Source: Komagataeibacter saccharivorans (GTDB lineage: Bacteria > Pseudomonadota > Alphaproteobacteria > Acetobacterales > Acetobacteraceae). From it: a stretch of DNA of 64,000 bases. The notes beneath the pieces are model-generated. The model made no database searches, had not been told where the DNA came from, and saw only the letters and a program-made list of their open reading frames with translations. This document shows positions 30,232 to 39,179 of this stretch, piece by piece (within the stretch, counting starts at the first letter, position 1; the number at the start of each line of letters is the position of its first letter). The DNA lies in assembly GCF_003207825.1 (NCBI RefSeq), contig NZ_NKTY01000002.1, forward strand, positions 1 through 64,000. The letters are read 5' to 3'. The position numbers were made by a program, and so were the translations under genes.

Positions 30232-30999
30232 TTATTCGGCGGGGGTATGCGACTCATGGCGGTAGCCGCCGATCAGGATGGACTGCACGTCAGCCGCGAA
30301 ATCGCGCACTTCGTCCAGCGCGCCCTTGTTGCGGCGGACCAGCATGTTGTAGCCCAGAACCGCAGGTACTGCGGTGCCAAGGCCGATGGCCGTCATGATC
30401 AGCGATTCACCAACCGGGCCCGCGACCTTGTCAATCGAAGCCTGACCCGCGATGCCGATGGCGGTCAGCGCGTGGTAGATACCCCACACGGTACCGAACA
30501 GACCCACGAACGGGGAAGTCGAACCCACCGTGCCGAGGAAGGCCAGGCCACCCTGCAGGCGGTTCTGGATGAAATCGACGGAACGCTGGATGGACATGGT
30601 CGTCCAGGAATACAGGTCGATGGATTCCTGCATCGTGCCTTCATGGTGCTCGGCGGCCTTGATGCCGGTATCGGCGATATAGCGGAACGGGGACGCCGTA
30701 TCGAGCAGGGCCGCGCCCTGACGGAGATCGGAGGCCTGCCAGAACTTTGCCTTCACTTCCTTGGCGGCCTTCATCATGCGGGCCTGTTCCACGAACTTGG
30801 ACAGCATGATGTACCATGTCCCGACAGACATCACGACCATGATCAGCAGCACGGTGCGGGCGATGAAGTCACCGTTCGTCCACAATGCTTCCAGCCCGTA
30901 CGGGTTGGCTTCAGCCGCAGCGCCCTTTGCGTACGCAAACGCCGGCAGTGCGGTCAGCAGCGCGGCTGCGACGGCTATATTACGATGGTGTCGGGTCAT
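30232..30999 (-). CDS. exbB: ExbB/TolQ/MotA-family proton channel protein
   Basis: 255 residues. The N-terminus resembles a signal peptide (NIAVAAALLTALPAFAYA). It is followed by a membrane helix at about 46-64 (TVLLIMVVMSVGTWYIML), a cytoplasmic region, and a pair of helices (about 150-170 and 190-215). The family core is GGLAFLGTVGSTSPFVGLFGTVWGIYHAL and PVGESLIMTAIGLGTAVPAVLGYN, typical of ExbB. It should form the pentameric stator that uses proton motive force to power TonB. A short TonB-like protein is encoded upstream, but no exbD is present in the cluster. Confidence 0.93.
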   Translation of the reverse strand: MTRHHRNIAVAAALLTALPAFAYAKGAAAEANPYGLEALWTNGDFIARTVLLIMVVMSVGTWYIMLSKFVEQARMMKAAKEVKAKFWQASDLRQGAALLDTASPFRYIADTGIKAAEHHEGTMQESIDLYSWTTMSIQRSVDFIQNRLQGGLAFLGTVGSTSPFVGLFGTVWGIYHALTAIGIAGQASIDKVAGPVGESLIMTAIGLGTAVPAVLGYNMLVRRNKGALDEVRDFAADVQSILIGGYRHESHTPAE

Positions 31000-31087
31000 T
31001 TACCTGAAATCCTCTGACGAATAGGGCCATGGTTCTGGCCTGCAACACATTTCACGACTGTTATCTGACCAGTCCGGGCACTGAAAA

Positions 31088-31438
31088 TCAATCCACCTGT
31101 AACGTTTTCGGAACAATTTCCGGCTGACGCACCCGCCTGTCCCGCCCGATGACGGGGGCCGGAATGACCGGAACCGCCGGCTGGACCATGACCGGCAGCG
31201 GCATGGGGGGTGGCGCCGCAAGGAAGGGCGGCGGCTCACAGATGATCTTTATCGTAAGGGGGGGAAGCGGGCGGTATGGCTCGGGGAACATGGGTTTGGC
31301 CTTGGGCCGCAGCCCGTAGGCCAGCACGCCCACGACAACGACATGCACAAGCACGATCACGCCGATGATGCGCAGGTACGGCGTGCGTCGCCGCTGCCGC
31401 GCAGCGTAATCCAGTCCCATGACTTCGTCAGACCACAT
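31088..31438 (-). CDS. Short TonB-like protein (anchor plus Pro-rich segment, no C-terminal TonB domain)
   Basis: 116 residues with AGGA just before ATG 31438. It has a basic N-terminus (QRRRTPYLR), one membrane helix (about 23-43), then a Pro-rich periplasmic stretch (LRPKAKPMFPEPYRPLPPL, EPPPFLAAPPPMPLPV). It stops near residue 116. Classic TonB continues with a 90-residue domain that touches the TonB box of receptors; that domain is absent. It starts a cluster with exbB and a TPR protein. It may be a specialised energy transducer or a reduced one; the TonB label rests on topology, composition and its exbB neighbour. Confidence 0.65.
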   Translation of the reverse strand: MWSDEVMGLDYAARQRRRTPYLRIIGVIVLVHVVVVGVLAYGLRPKAKPMFPEPYRPLPPLTIKIICEPPPFLAAPPPMPLPVMVQPAVPVIPAPVIGRDRRVRQPEIVPKTLQVD

Positions 31439-31605
31439 GCCATTCCTGTCCAGAGGCCACCGCGCGCATACCCCGCGCGGCCCTTACCGCCATTTGTTGC
31501 CAGATCATGAATTGGGCGTGGTCGGGGCGTGTGTGTCAAGCAGGATATGCAGCAGGGGCGAAACAAATTTATTATTACGTAACAAGGCTCCAGCCCCGAA
31601 TACGC

Positions 31606-31633
31606 AAAAACCCCGCGACCGGGGGCCGCGGGG
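31606..31633 (-). terminator. Terminator of prfB
   Basis: A 7-bp GC stem (31611-31617 with 31627-31633) followed on the minus strand by five T (A run at 31606-31610). Confidence 0.75.
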
Positions 31634-31660
31634 CTGGAACACGACGGCCGTGCCGGATCG

Positions 31661-32792
31661 TTACTGCGCCTGCGCGCTTGCTTCCGATCGGGTGGCCCCC
31701 ACGCGGGCGGCAAGGGCTGCGGCCATGAAGTCATCCAGATCGCCATCGAGAATGGCACCCGGATTGGTTTTCTCGACGTTGGTGCGCAGATCCTTGACCA
31801 GCTGGTAGGGCGCCAGCACGTAGGAACGGATCTGGTGCCCCCAGCCGATATCGGTCTTGCTCGCCTCGGTCTGGGCGGCGGCGGCTTCACGCCGTTGCAG
31901 TTCCTGCTCGTACATGCGCGCCTTCAGCATGGTCATGGCCGTGGCACGGTTACGGTGCTGGGAACGGTCGGTCTGGCACGCCACCACGATCCCGGTGGGG
32001 ATGTGGGTGATACGGATGGCCGATTCCGTCTTGTTGACGTGCTGCCCGCCAGCGCCGGACGCGCGGAACGTATCCACACGCAGGTCGGCTTCATTGATCT
32101 CGATCTCGATCGAATCATCCACCACGGGATAGACCCAGACGGACGCAAAGGAGGTCTGCCGCCGTGCCGCCGCATCGAAGGGGGAGATACGGACAAGGCG
32201 ATGGACACCGGCCTCGGTCTTGAGCCAGCCATAGGCGTTGGGTCCGCTGACCTGGATGGTCGCGGATTTCAGCCCGGCCTGTTCCCCTTCCGAGCTTTCC
32301 ATCATCGTGACCTTGTAGCCATGCTGCTCGGCCCAGCGGGTGTACATGCGCAGCAGCATTTCCGCCCAGTCCTGCGCCTCCGTCCCGCCTGCGCCGGCAT
32401 TGACTTCAAGGTAGCAGTCATTGCTGTCAGCCTCGCCCGAAAGCAGGCTTTCGGTCTCGCGCCGCTTGGCTTCATCGGCCAGTGCGCGCAGCACGCCCAG
32501 CGCTTCGCCCACAACGGCCGAATCGCCTTCCATTTCGGCAAGCTCGGCCAGTTCGATCGTATCGCGCACATCGGCCTCAAGCCGCTGCACACCCTCGATC
32601 TGGTTGGCCAGCAGCGTGCGTTCACGCATGAGCTTCTGGGCGGCGTCGGAGTCGTTCCACAACTCCGGGTCTTCCGCCCGGTTGTTCAGTTCCGCGAGGC
32701 GGTCAATTGCGACATCCCAGTCAAAGATGCCTCCTCAGCAGTGCCACCGACTGCTTGATCTGGTCGTTCAGGGCCTCTGTCTCGGCAGACAT
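31661..32792 (-). CDS. prfB: Peptide chain release factor 2, with programmed +1 frameshift
   Basis: The coding region is in two frames. Zero frame runs from ATG 32792 (AAGGAG 9 nt upstream) for 23 codons to CTT at 32726-32724, followed by in-frame TGA at 32723-32721. After a +1 shift, reading resumes at GAC 32722-32720 and continues to the stop at 31661, giving 376 residues. The signal is classical: AGGAGG at 32735-32730, three bases, then CTTTGAC. RF2 recognises UGA/UAA, so low RF2 favours the shift and the gene autoregulates. The protein shows the GGQ loop (SGAGGQHVNKTES) for peptide release. It follows the penicillin-binding protein gene on the same strand after 68 bp. Confidence 0.97.
32720..32735 (-). 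promoter_or_regulatory. prfB: prfB programmed frameshift site
   Basis: An internal Shine-Dalgarno AGGAGG (32735-32730) is followed after CAT by CTT-TGA-C. This is the known RF2 autoregulation element, with the same spacing as in E. coli. Confidence 0.95.
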
Positions 32793-32860
32793 GGGCTTGC
32801 TCCTTGGTCAACAGTAAACTGTGCGGGCATGCGCGCCGCCATGCCCGGCGATAAGGGGCG

Positions 32861-35425
32861 TCAATACAGGCCGCCCATGCCAATGTCACCCCCGGAAGAC
32901 GGGGCCGGACCGGTATCGGCAGGGGCCGCCGGGTGCGCGACCGGGGCCGTGCCCTCCGCCGGGGTGGGGGGGGTGCCCGGGGTTGCGGCCATATCGTTTT
33001 CGGAATCAGGCATGTTCTCGGCCCCCGTATCCGCAGCCGTCAGGCCCGTACCGGACCCGGCGCCCAGATCCACGCTCATACCCGGTTCCTGACCGGGCTT
33101 GAAGGCGTCGATCGCCATGCCCATGCCCGTATCGTAGCGGGCCAGCCTTACGCCATCAGGCACCGGGAAATCCAGACGCGGGCGGCTGGCGAGCGCCGTC
33201 TTCATCACCTGATTCCAGATCGGCCCCGCGATGACGCCGCCCGTCTCGTTCTTGCCCAGTGACTGCGGGGTGTCGAAGCCGATCCAGACTACGGTCACCA
33301 GATCAGGGGAGAAGCCCGCGAACCAGGCATCGTTGAAATCCTGGCTGGTGCCGGTCTTGCCCGCGATGGGCCGGTCGATACCGGCACCCGCACGCACGCC
33401 GGTGCCACGGCGTATGACATCCTGCATCATCGCCACGATCTGGCTGGCGCTGGCGGCGGAAACGACCTGCGGGCGGGTATCGGCCATCTGCGGGCCGGTT
33501 GCGGGCGTTGCGTTGGGCTGCCACGCGATCCCGTCGGGCCGCCACATGACATTGCCGTTGCGGTCCTTGATGTCGTCAATCAGGGTGGGCGTAACCAGCC
33601 TGCCGCCATTGGCGATGGTGGCGTAGGCCCCGGCCTCCCGCATCACGGTGGTTTCCACGGCCCCGAGTGCCGCAGGCAGCACCAGCGGCATGGAATGGGC
33701 AAGGCCCAGCGTCTGGGCAAGCTGGGCGACAGGCTTCATGCCGATCTGGGCGGCAAGGCGGATCGTGACAAGATTGCGGGATTCGCGCAGGGCGTCATGC
33801 AGCGTGGTGGGGCCCCAGAAATCTTTTTCATAATTGCTGGGATGCCATTCGCCGTAGCTGACCGGGGAATCGTCGAATTTCTGCGATGGCGAGATACCGT
33901 TTTCCATCGCCGCGAGATAGACGAAGGGCTTGAATGACGAACCCGGCTGGCGCGCCGCCTGTGTCGCGCGGTTGAACTGCGATTCCTTGAACGACCAGCC
34001 CCCGACCATGGCCATGACGCGCCCGGTATGCACGTCAATGGTGGCCAGCGCGCCTTCCACATGCGGTATCTGCCGCACGGCGACGCCGCCGCCATCCGCC
34101 TGTGGCTCGATCAGTATCACATCGCCGGTCTGCACGCCCTTTCCGGTGCGCATCCATGCCCGGTCACGCGCCAGCAGGTCGCCGGTATGGGGCATGACAG
34201 GGTCCCGCCCTTCCAGCCAGCCCACACGCCCCGTCGCCGCCGACAGGACAACGGCCATGCGCCACTGTTCCAGTATGCCGGCAGGTGGCGTGACATGGGC
34301 CAGTTCACTGGCCCACTCCCCGCCCACGTTCCGGGCATCGACATGTCCCACGGCCCCGCGCCAGCCGCCATGGGCGCGGTCGTACCGCTCCAGCCCGTCG
34401 CGCAGGGCCGAAGTCGCGACCTGCTGCAGATGCGAATCGAGTGACGTATGGACCGAAAGGCCACCTTCCATCGTGGTGCCGATGCCGTATCGTTCGATCA
34501 GTTCACGGCGCACCTCTTCGGCAAACCATTCGGAACCGGGCACCGGACCGGGACGGGTGAAGTTGGCGGGGACCAGCGGTTCAAGCTGGGCGGCATGCGC
34601 CTCCTCGGGCGTGATGACATGCAGGTCCGCCATACGGTCCAGCACCCAGTTGCGCCGGGTGGTCGCCGCCTGCACATAACGGTGCGGATTGTAGTTGGTG
34701 GGCGATTTGGGCAGCGCGCCAAGGAAGGCGGCCTCCGCATTGTCCAACTGATCCAGCGGTTTGTTGAAATAGGTCTGGGCCGCAGCGGCAATGCCGTACG
34801 CACCTTCGCCCAGATAGATCTCGTTGAGATAGATTTCGAGGATCTGCTCCTTGCTCAGCGTCTGTTCCAGACGCATGGCAAGCAGGGCTTCCTTGATCTT
34901 GCGGTCGATCGAGACGGCATTCGATCCCAGCAGCATGATCCGCGCGACCTGCTGCGTAATGGTCGAAGCCCCGATGGGACGATGCTTGGTGCCATGCATC
35001 ATCATGTCGGTCAGCCCGGCGCGCAGGATCGCCAGCGGGTCGACACCGCCATGGGTAAAGAATTTCTGGTCCTCTGCGGCAAGGAAGGCGCTGCGCACGC
35101 GTTCGGGTATGGCGCTGTAAGGCACGAATATGCGCCGTTCCGCCGCCAGTTCGGCCATGACCTGATCATCGCCGGAATACAGGCGGCTCATGACCGGCGG
35201 CTGATAGGTGCGCAGGCCGTCTACGGTGGGCAGCCCCTCGCTCAGGCGCGCATATTCGCGCCATACGACCAGCCCGCCCACGCTGCCACCCAGCAGGGCC
35301 ATGGCCAGCGTCGTGCCCGCAAGCCAGCGCACCATCCGGTATCGTGGCCGACGGGGGCTGGCGGTTTCCGGTCGGGAAGGTCCATCACTCCGGCCATCGC
35401 GGCCTGATCCGTCAGCAAGCGTCAT
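32861..35425 (-). CDS. mrcA: Class A penicillin-binding protein 1A (bifunctional)
   Basis: 854 residues. It polymerises and cross-links peptidoglycan in the periplasm. A short cytoplasmic Pro/Arg-rich tail and one membrane helix (about 33-55) are followed by the glycosyltransferase domain with AAEDQKFFTHGGVD, GASTITQQVARI and EIYLNEIYLGEGAYGI. The transpeptidase domain has the nucleophile motif SSFK (RQPGSSFKPFVYL), an SRN-type SxN segment (LRESRNLV) and KTGTS. The C-terminal 100 residues are Pro/Ala/Gly-rich and probably disordered. It lies upstream of prfB on the same strand. Confidence 0.97.
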   Translation of the reverse strand: MTLADGSGRDGRSDGPSRPETASPRRPRYRMVRWLAGTTLAMALLGGSVGGLVVWREYARLSEGLPTVDGLRTYQPPVMSRLYSGDDQVMAELAAERRIFVPYSAIPERVRSAFLAAEDQKFFTHGGVDPLAILRAGLTDMMMHGTKHRPIGASTITQQVARIMLLGSNAVSIDRKIKEALLAMRLEQTLSKEQILEIYLNEIYLGEGAYGIAAAAQTYFNKPLDQLDNAEAAFLGALPKSPTNYNPHRYVQAATTRRNWVLDRMADLHVITPEEAHAAQLEPLVPANFTRPGPVPGSEWFAEEVRRELIERYGIGTTMEGGLSVHTSLDSHLQQVATSALRDGLERYDRAHGGWRGAVGHVDARNVGGEWASELAHVTPPAGILEQWRMAVVLSAATGRVGWLEGRDPVMPHTGDLLARDRAWMRTGKGVQTGDVILIEPQADGGGVAVRQIPHVEGALATIDVHTGRVMAMVGGWSFKESQFNRATQAARQPGSSFKPFVYLAAMENGISPSQKFDDSPVSYGEWHPSNYEKDFWGPTTLHDALRESRNLVTIRLAAQIGMKPVAQLAQTLGLAHSMPLVLPAALGAVETTVMREAGAYATIANGGRLVTPTLIDDIKDRNGNVMWRPDGIAWQPNATPATGPQMADTRPQVVSAASASQIVAMMQDVIRRGTGVRAGAGIDRPIAGKTGTSQDFNDAWFAGFSPDLVTVVWIGFDTPQSLGKNETGGVIAGPIWNQVMKTALASRPRLDFPVPDGVRLARYDTGMGMAIDAFKPGQEPGMSVDLGAGSGTGLTAADTGAENMPDSENDMAATPGTPPTPAEGTAPVAHPAAPADTGPAPSSGGDIGMGGLY

Positions 35426-35534
35426 CCGGTATCCAATAGGGAAAGAAAAGGGCCGTTCTGTGTCGAAGCCCCCTGTCTAGCATTGTCCGGCGGCGCCGTC
35501 GCCCCCGATCCATCTACCGGGATGCCGCCGGTCC

Positions 35535-36422
35535 CTATACGGCGTTACGGCTGCCCCATTCGGCGCGGCCTTCGTTATCAAGCTGATGGAATTCCTCATC
35601 ACTCAGCACAATCGCTGCTGCGGCGGCGTTATCGGCCACATGTTCGGGGCTGCCGGTGCCGGGAATGGGCAGCATGACCGGCGCGCGGCGCAGCAGCCAT
35701 GCCAGCGCGATCTGGCCGGGCTGGACCCCTTTTTCCGTCGCAAGGCGGGTCAGGAACGTCTCGCCGCGCGTAAGCCCGCCCGCAGCGAGCGGTGCCCACG
35801 GGATGAAGCCGATATTTTCACGCGTGCAGTAATCCAGCACATCTTCCGAATAGCGGTTGACCAGATTGAAGCGGTTCTGGACCGTGGCGACAGGAAAATA
35901 CAGCCGCGCGCGCTCGATCATCTCGACCGTCACTTCCGACAGGCCGACATGACGGATCAGCCCCTGCGCGCGCATGGTGGCGATCGCCTCGAACTGCTGT
36001 TCGGGCGTGCAGTCCGCGCCGACACGGTGCAACTGCCACAGGTCGATGCGTTCCACGCCCAGCCGGCGCATGCTCATCAACACGCACTGACGCAGGTAAT
36101 CGGGGTTGCCCACCGGCTTCCAGATATTCGGCCCATGCCGCGTATGGCCGCCCTTGGTGGCGATGACCGTGTCGGGATAGGGATGCAGCGCCTCGCGGAT
36201 CAGGTCCTCGCTGACATAGGGACCATAGGCATCCGCCGTATCGACGAAATTGATCCCCAGTTCGGGCAGGCGGCGCAATGTCGCAAGGGCCGCCGCCCTG
36301 TCGGCGGGTTCGCCCCATATGCCCGGACCGGTAATGCGCATGGCCCCGAAGCCCAGCCGCGTGACCTCAAGGTCACCGCCAATCATGAACGAACCGGACC
36401 GCCTTGCATCGGGAGTGAACAT
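35535..36422 (-). CDS. Aldo/keto reductase
   Basis: 295 residues with the TIM-barrel AKR pattern: [34 protein letters not shown] (catalytic Asp and Tyr), IATKGG (Lys), and the His of WQLHRVG. NADPH-binding residues are expected in the C-terminal [14 protein letters not shown]. It resembles the oxidoreductase group of YdbC-like AKRs acting on small aldehydes or ketones. It stands alone between hrcA and mrcA on the minus strand. The substrate is unknown. Confidence 0.9.
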   Translation of the reverse strand: MFTPDARRSGSFMIGGDLEVTRLGFGAMRITGPGIWGEPADRAAALATLRRLPELGINFVDTADAYGPYVSEDLIREALHPYPDTVIATKGGHTRHGPNIWKPVGNPDYLRQCVLMSMRRLGVERIDLWQLHRVGADCTPEQQFEAIATMRAQGLIRHVGLSEVTVEMIERARLYFPVATVQNRFNLVNRYSEDVLDYCTRENIGFIPWAPLAAGGLTRGETFLTRLATEKGVQPGQIALAWLLRRAPVMLPIPGTGSPEHVADNAAAAAIVLSDEEFHQLDNEGRAEWGSRNAV

Positions 36423-36540
36423 CCCATCCTCCTTGCGCTTTCGGGCACGCCGTGGAGACGGCGCGCGGTTACTGTCGTGTAATCATAATGGGGGGCCGCG
36501 AGTCCGGTTGCATGTATGGGCTGCATCACACCCCTGCCCT

Positions 36541-37614
36541 TCAGCCCAGCATGCGGCCGATCACGCGTGCGGTGTAATCGACCACGGGAATGATACGGGC
36601 GTAATTGATGCGCGTCGGCCCGATCACGCCAATCGCACCCACGATCCGGTTGCTGTCCGTGCGCGCGGGGGCGACGACGACCGACATGCCCGCCATCCCG
36701 AACAGCCCGCTTTCGGCACCGATGAAAATGCGCACCCCTTCCGATTCGCGCGCCAGATCAAGCAGACGCAGCATGGTTTCCTGCGTTTCCAGCCGCTCGA
36801 ACAGCATCTGGATGGTGGTCAGGCGTTCGATTTCGGTCACATCGGCCAGCAGCCGCCCCTGCCCGCGAATGAACAGGGTGCCGCCGCGTTCGTCAGCGCC
36901 ACTCCACGTTGCAAGGCCACTGGCAACCACTTCCGCCGTCAGATGATCGAGTTCGGTACGGTTGGCGGTCATGTCGGTGCTGACCGTCTCGCGCAGGCGG
37001 TCCAGCGTCTGGCCCGACAGATGGGCATTGAGGTAATTCCCCGCCTCCACCAGTGCGGAAGGCGGCAGGCCAGACGGTGTCTCGATCACGCGGTTTTCGA
37101 CCTGACCGTCCGCGCTGACCAGAATGACCAACGCCCTGCCCGGACCAAGGGCCACGAATTCGATATGCTTGATGACGGTGCCATCGCTTTTCGGGGCCAT
37201 GACCACGCCTGCGGCACAGGACAGGCCCGACAGCATGGATGACGCCTGCGCCAGCATATCCTCCAGCGACCGGCCCTTCACATCCAGCATGCCCGCGATG
37301 CTTTCGCGTTCCTCATCACTCAGGCTGCCGAACTGGAGCAGGCCATCCACAAACAGCCGCACGCCCTTTTCCGTGGGCAGCCGTCCCGCCGACGCATGGG
37401 GGGAAAACAGCAGCCCCGCATCCGTCAGTTCCGCCATGACGTTACGAATCGTGGCGGGTGACAGCGACAGCGGCAGGCGCTGCGACAGCGTGCGCGAACC
37501 CATCGGCTCGCCCGTTTCGACATACTGTTCCACGATTTCGCGCAGGATCGCGGCGGAGCGGGCATCCAGCCCCGATAACAGGGGCGGCGGCACTACGTGG
37601 GATCGGGTTTCCAT
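36541..37614 (-). CDS. hrcA: Heat-inducible transcription repressor HrcA
   Basis: 357 residues. ATG 37614 is preferred to ATG 37620 because AGGAGG sits 7 nt before it and only 1 nt before the other. The N-terminal winged helix contains [32 protein letters not shown], and the C-terminal part [21 protein letters not shown] is typical. HrcA represses groESL or dnaK operons through CIRCE elements; I saw no CIRCE in the 37615-37765 gap. It is divergent from rph, a conserved alphaproteobacterial arrangement. grpE, its frequent neighbour, is not here. Confidence 0.95.
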   Translation of the reverse strand: METRSHVVPPPLLSGLDARSAAILREIVEQYVETGEPMGSRTLSQRLPLSLSPATIRNVMAELTDAGLLFSPHASAGRLPTEKGVRLFVDGLLQFGSLSDEERESIAGMLDVKGRSLEDMLAQASSMLSGLSCAAGVVMAPKSDGTVIKHIEFVALGPGRALVILVSADGQVENRVIETPSGLPPSALVEAGNYLNAHLSGQTLDRLRETVSTDMTANRTELDHLTAEVVASGLATWSGADERGGTLFIRGQGRLLADVTEIERLTTIQMLFERLETQETMLRLLDLARESEGVRIFIGAESGLFGMAGMSVVVAPARTDSNRIVGAIGVIGPTRINYARIIPVVDYTARVIGRMLG

Positions 37615-37765
37615 AGCCATGCCTCCTGCCTTTCATGCCTCAGTTCATGCGGGCGTCCCGCATGGCCTTCATTATAGCAGATCAATCACATCCCTGCCCA
37701 CGCGGGACTGGAAAAGGGAGCGGATTGCAGGCTATGCCGCCCCATCACTTTGCGGAGTTATGCCC

Positions 37766-38494
37766 ATGCGTCCATCCGGCCGTGCCCCTGACGCCCTGCG
37801 TCCCGTCTCCATCCAGACCGGCTTCGCCCGCCATGCGGAAGGTTCCGCCCTGATCCGCATGGGGGGAACCGAAGTCCTGTGTGCCGCCAGTGTCGAAACC
37901 CGCGTACCACCCTTCCTGCGCGGCAAGGGACAGGGCTGGGTCACGGCGGAATACGGCATGCTGCCGCGCGCCACCCACAGCCGCGGCCACCGCGAAGCCG
38001 CCAAGGGCAAGCAGAGCGGCCGCACGCAGGAAATCCAGCGCCTGATCGCACGTTCCCTGCGCGCGGTGACGGATTTGAAGGCGCTGGGAGAAATCTCGAT
38101 CACCGTGGACTGCGACGTGCTGAATGCCGATGGCGGCACGCGCTGCGCCGCCATTACCGGCGCATGGGTCGCCCTGCGTCTGGCGCTGGAAAAGCTGGTA
38201 CGTGACGGCACGCTGGCCGCCCTGCCGCTCAAGGGACAGGTGGCGGCCGTATCCTGTGGCCTGACCGCGGAAGGTGCGGTGCTCGACCTCGATTACGATG
38301 AGGACAGCACCGCCGCCGCCGACGCCAATTTCGTCCTGACCGCCGAAGGGGGCATTGTTGAAATTCAGGGCACGGCGGAAAAGGACCCCTTTACCGAAGA
38401 CCAGTTCAACGCCCTCATGCGTCTGGCGCGCACGGGCACGGCGGAACTGTTCCGCATACAGGCCGCAACCATCGAGCAGGTGACCAGGGCATGA
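37766..38494 (+). CDS. rph: Ribonuclease PH
   Basis: 242 residues from ATG 37766, chosen because GGAG lies 8 nt upstream and the protein then begins MRPSGRAPD as in other RNase PH; ATG 37760 is the alternative. It is a phosphorolytic 3'-5' exoribonuclease trimming tRNA ends. It shows [28 protein letters not shown] and the phosphate-binding [17 protein letters not shown] region, then [19 protein letters not shown]. It is coupled to rdgB by a 4-bp overlap. Confidence 0.97.
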   Translation: MRPSGRAPDALRPVSIQTGFARHAEGSALIRMGGTEVLCAASVETRVPPFLRGKGQGWVTAEYGMLPRATHSRGHREAAKGKQSGRTQEIQRLIARSLRAVTDLKALGEISITVDCDVLNADGGTRCAAITGAWVALRLALEKLVRDGTLAALPLKGQVAAVSCGLTAEGAVLDLDYDEDSTAAADANFVLTAEGGIVEIQGTAEKDPFTEDQFNALMRLARTGTAELFRIQAATIEQVTRA

Positions 38495-39108
38495 ATACGC
38501 ACACCAATCGCCTGCACCGGGGGGATACGCTGGTCCTCGCCACCCATAACCGGGGCAAGGTTGCGGAATTCGCCGCCCTGCTGGCCGGGTATGACATCCG
38601 CGTTGTCTCGGCTGGTGAACTGTCGCTACCTGAACCGGAGGAGACGGCCGACAGCTTTGACGGCAACGCCATCCTCAAGGCGCAGGCTGCGGCGAAAGCT
38701 GCCAACCTGCCCGCTCTGGCCGATGATTCCGGCTTCTGCGTCGCAGCACTGGACGGTGCTCCGGGCATTTTCTCGGCCCGCTGGGCCGGGCCGGAAAAGG
38801 ACTATCCCGATGCCATGCGCCGCATCCACGAACAGATGGGCGACAACCCCGATCGCAGCGCATGGTTCATTTCCGTGCTGTGCCTGGCATGGCCGGATGG
38901 AAACACCGAAACCTTCGAGGGACGGATCGATGGCCATGTCGTCTGGCCGCCGCGTGGCACGAACGGGCATGGTTACGATCCTGTTTTTGCCCCCGGCAAG
39001 GGCACCCGCAGCTTTGCCGAAATGACGGAAGCGGAAAAGAACGACATAAGCCATCGCGCACTGGCTTTCGCCCTGTTCCGCGATGCCTGCCTGCCCATGA
39101 CGGACTGA
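38491..39108 (+). CDS. rdgB: dITP/XTP pyrophosphatase (non-canonical purine NTP hydrolase)
   Basis: 205 residues. It removes dITP, ITP and XTP from the nucleotide pool. Signatures are [12 protein letters not shown] at the N-terminus, [26 protein letters not shown] in the middle, GHGYDPVF and [19 protein letters not shown] at the C-terminus. The ATG overlaps the rph stop (ATGA). A strong bidirectional terminator follows. Confidence 0.97.
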   Translation: MNTHTNRLHRGDTLVLATHNRGKVAEFAALLAGYDIRVVSAGELSLPEPEETADSFDGNAILKAQAAAKAANLPALADDSGFCVAALDGAPGIFSARWAGPEKDYPDAMRRIHEQMGDNPDRSAWFISVLCLAWPDGNTETFEGRIDGHVVWPPRGTNGHGYDPVFAPGKGTRSFAEMTEAEKNDISHRALAFALFRDACLPMTD

Positions 39109-39124
39109 GCGGTCCCGTCTCAGT

Positions 39125-39160
39125 AAAAAAGGCTGGCTCCCGGGGGATGCCAGCCTTTTT
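39125..39160. terminator. Bidirectional terminator between rdgB and the NMO-like gene
   Basis: A 7-bp stem (39131-39137 with 39149-39155), six A on the left and five T on the right; it serves both convergent genes. Confidence 0.88.
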
Positions 39161-39179
39161 CATGTCCGCATGAACGGGC

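Noticed and set aside
31000-31087. Possible frameshift that would restore a TonB C-terminal domain after the short TonB-like gene
   Set aside because: The 88 bp before exbB translate to nothing TonB-like in any frame, so a simple frameshift does not explain the missing domain.
37615-37765. CIRCE element between hrcA and rph
   Set aside because: I looked for the TTAGCACTC-N9-GAGTGCTAA pattern and found no match.
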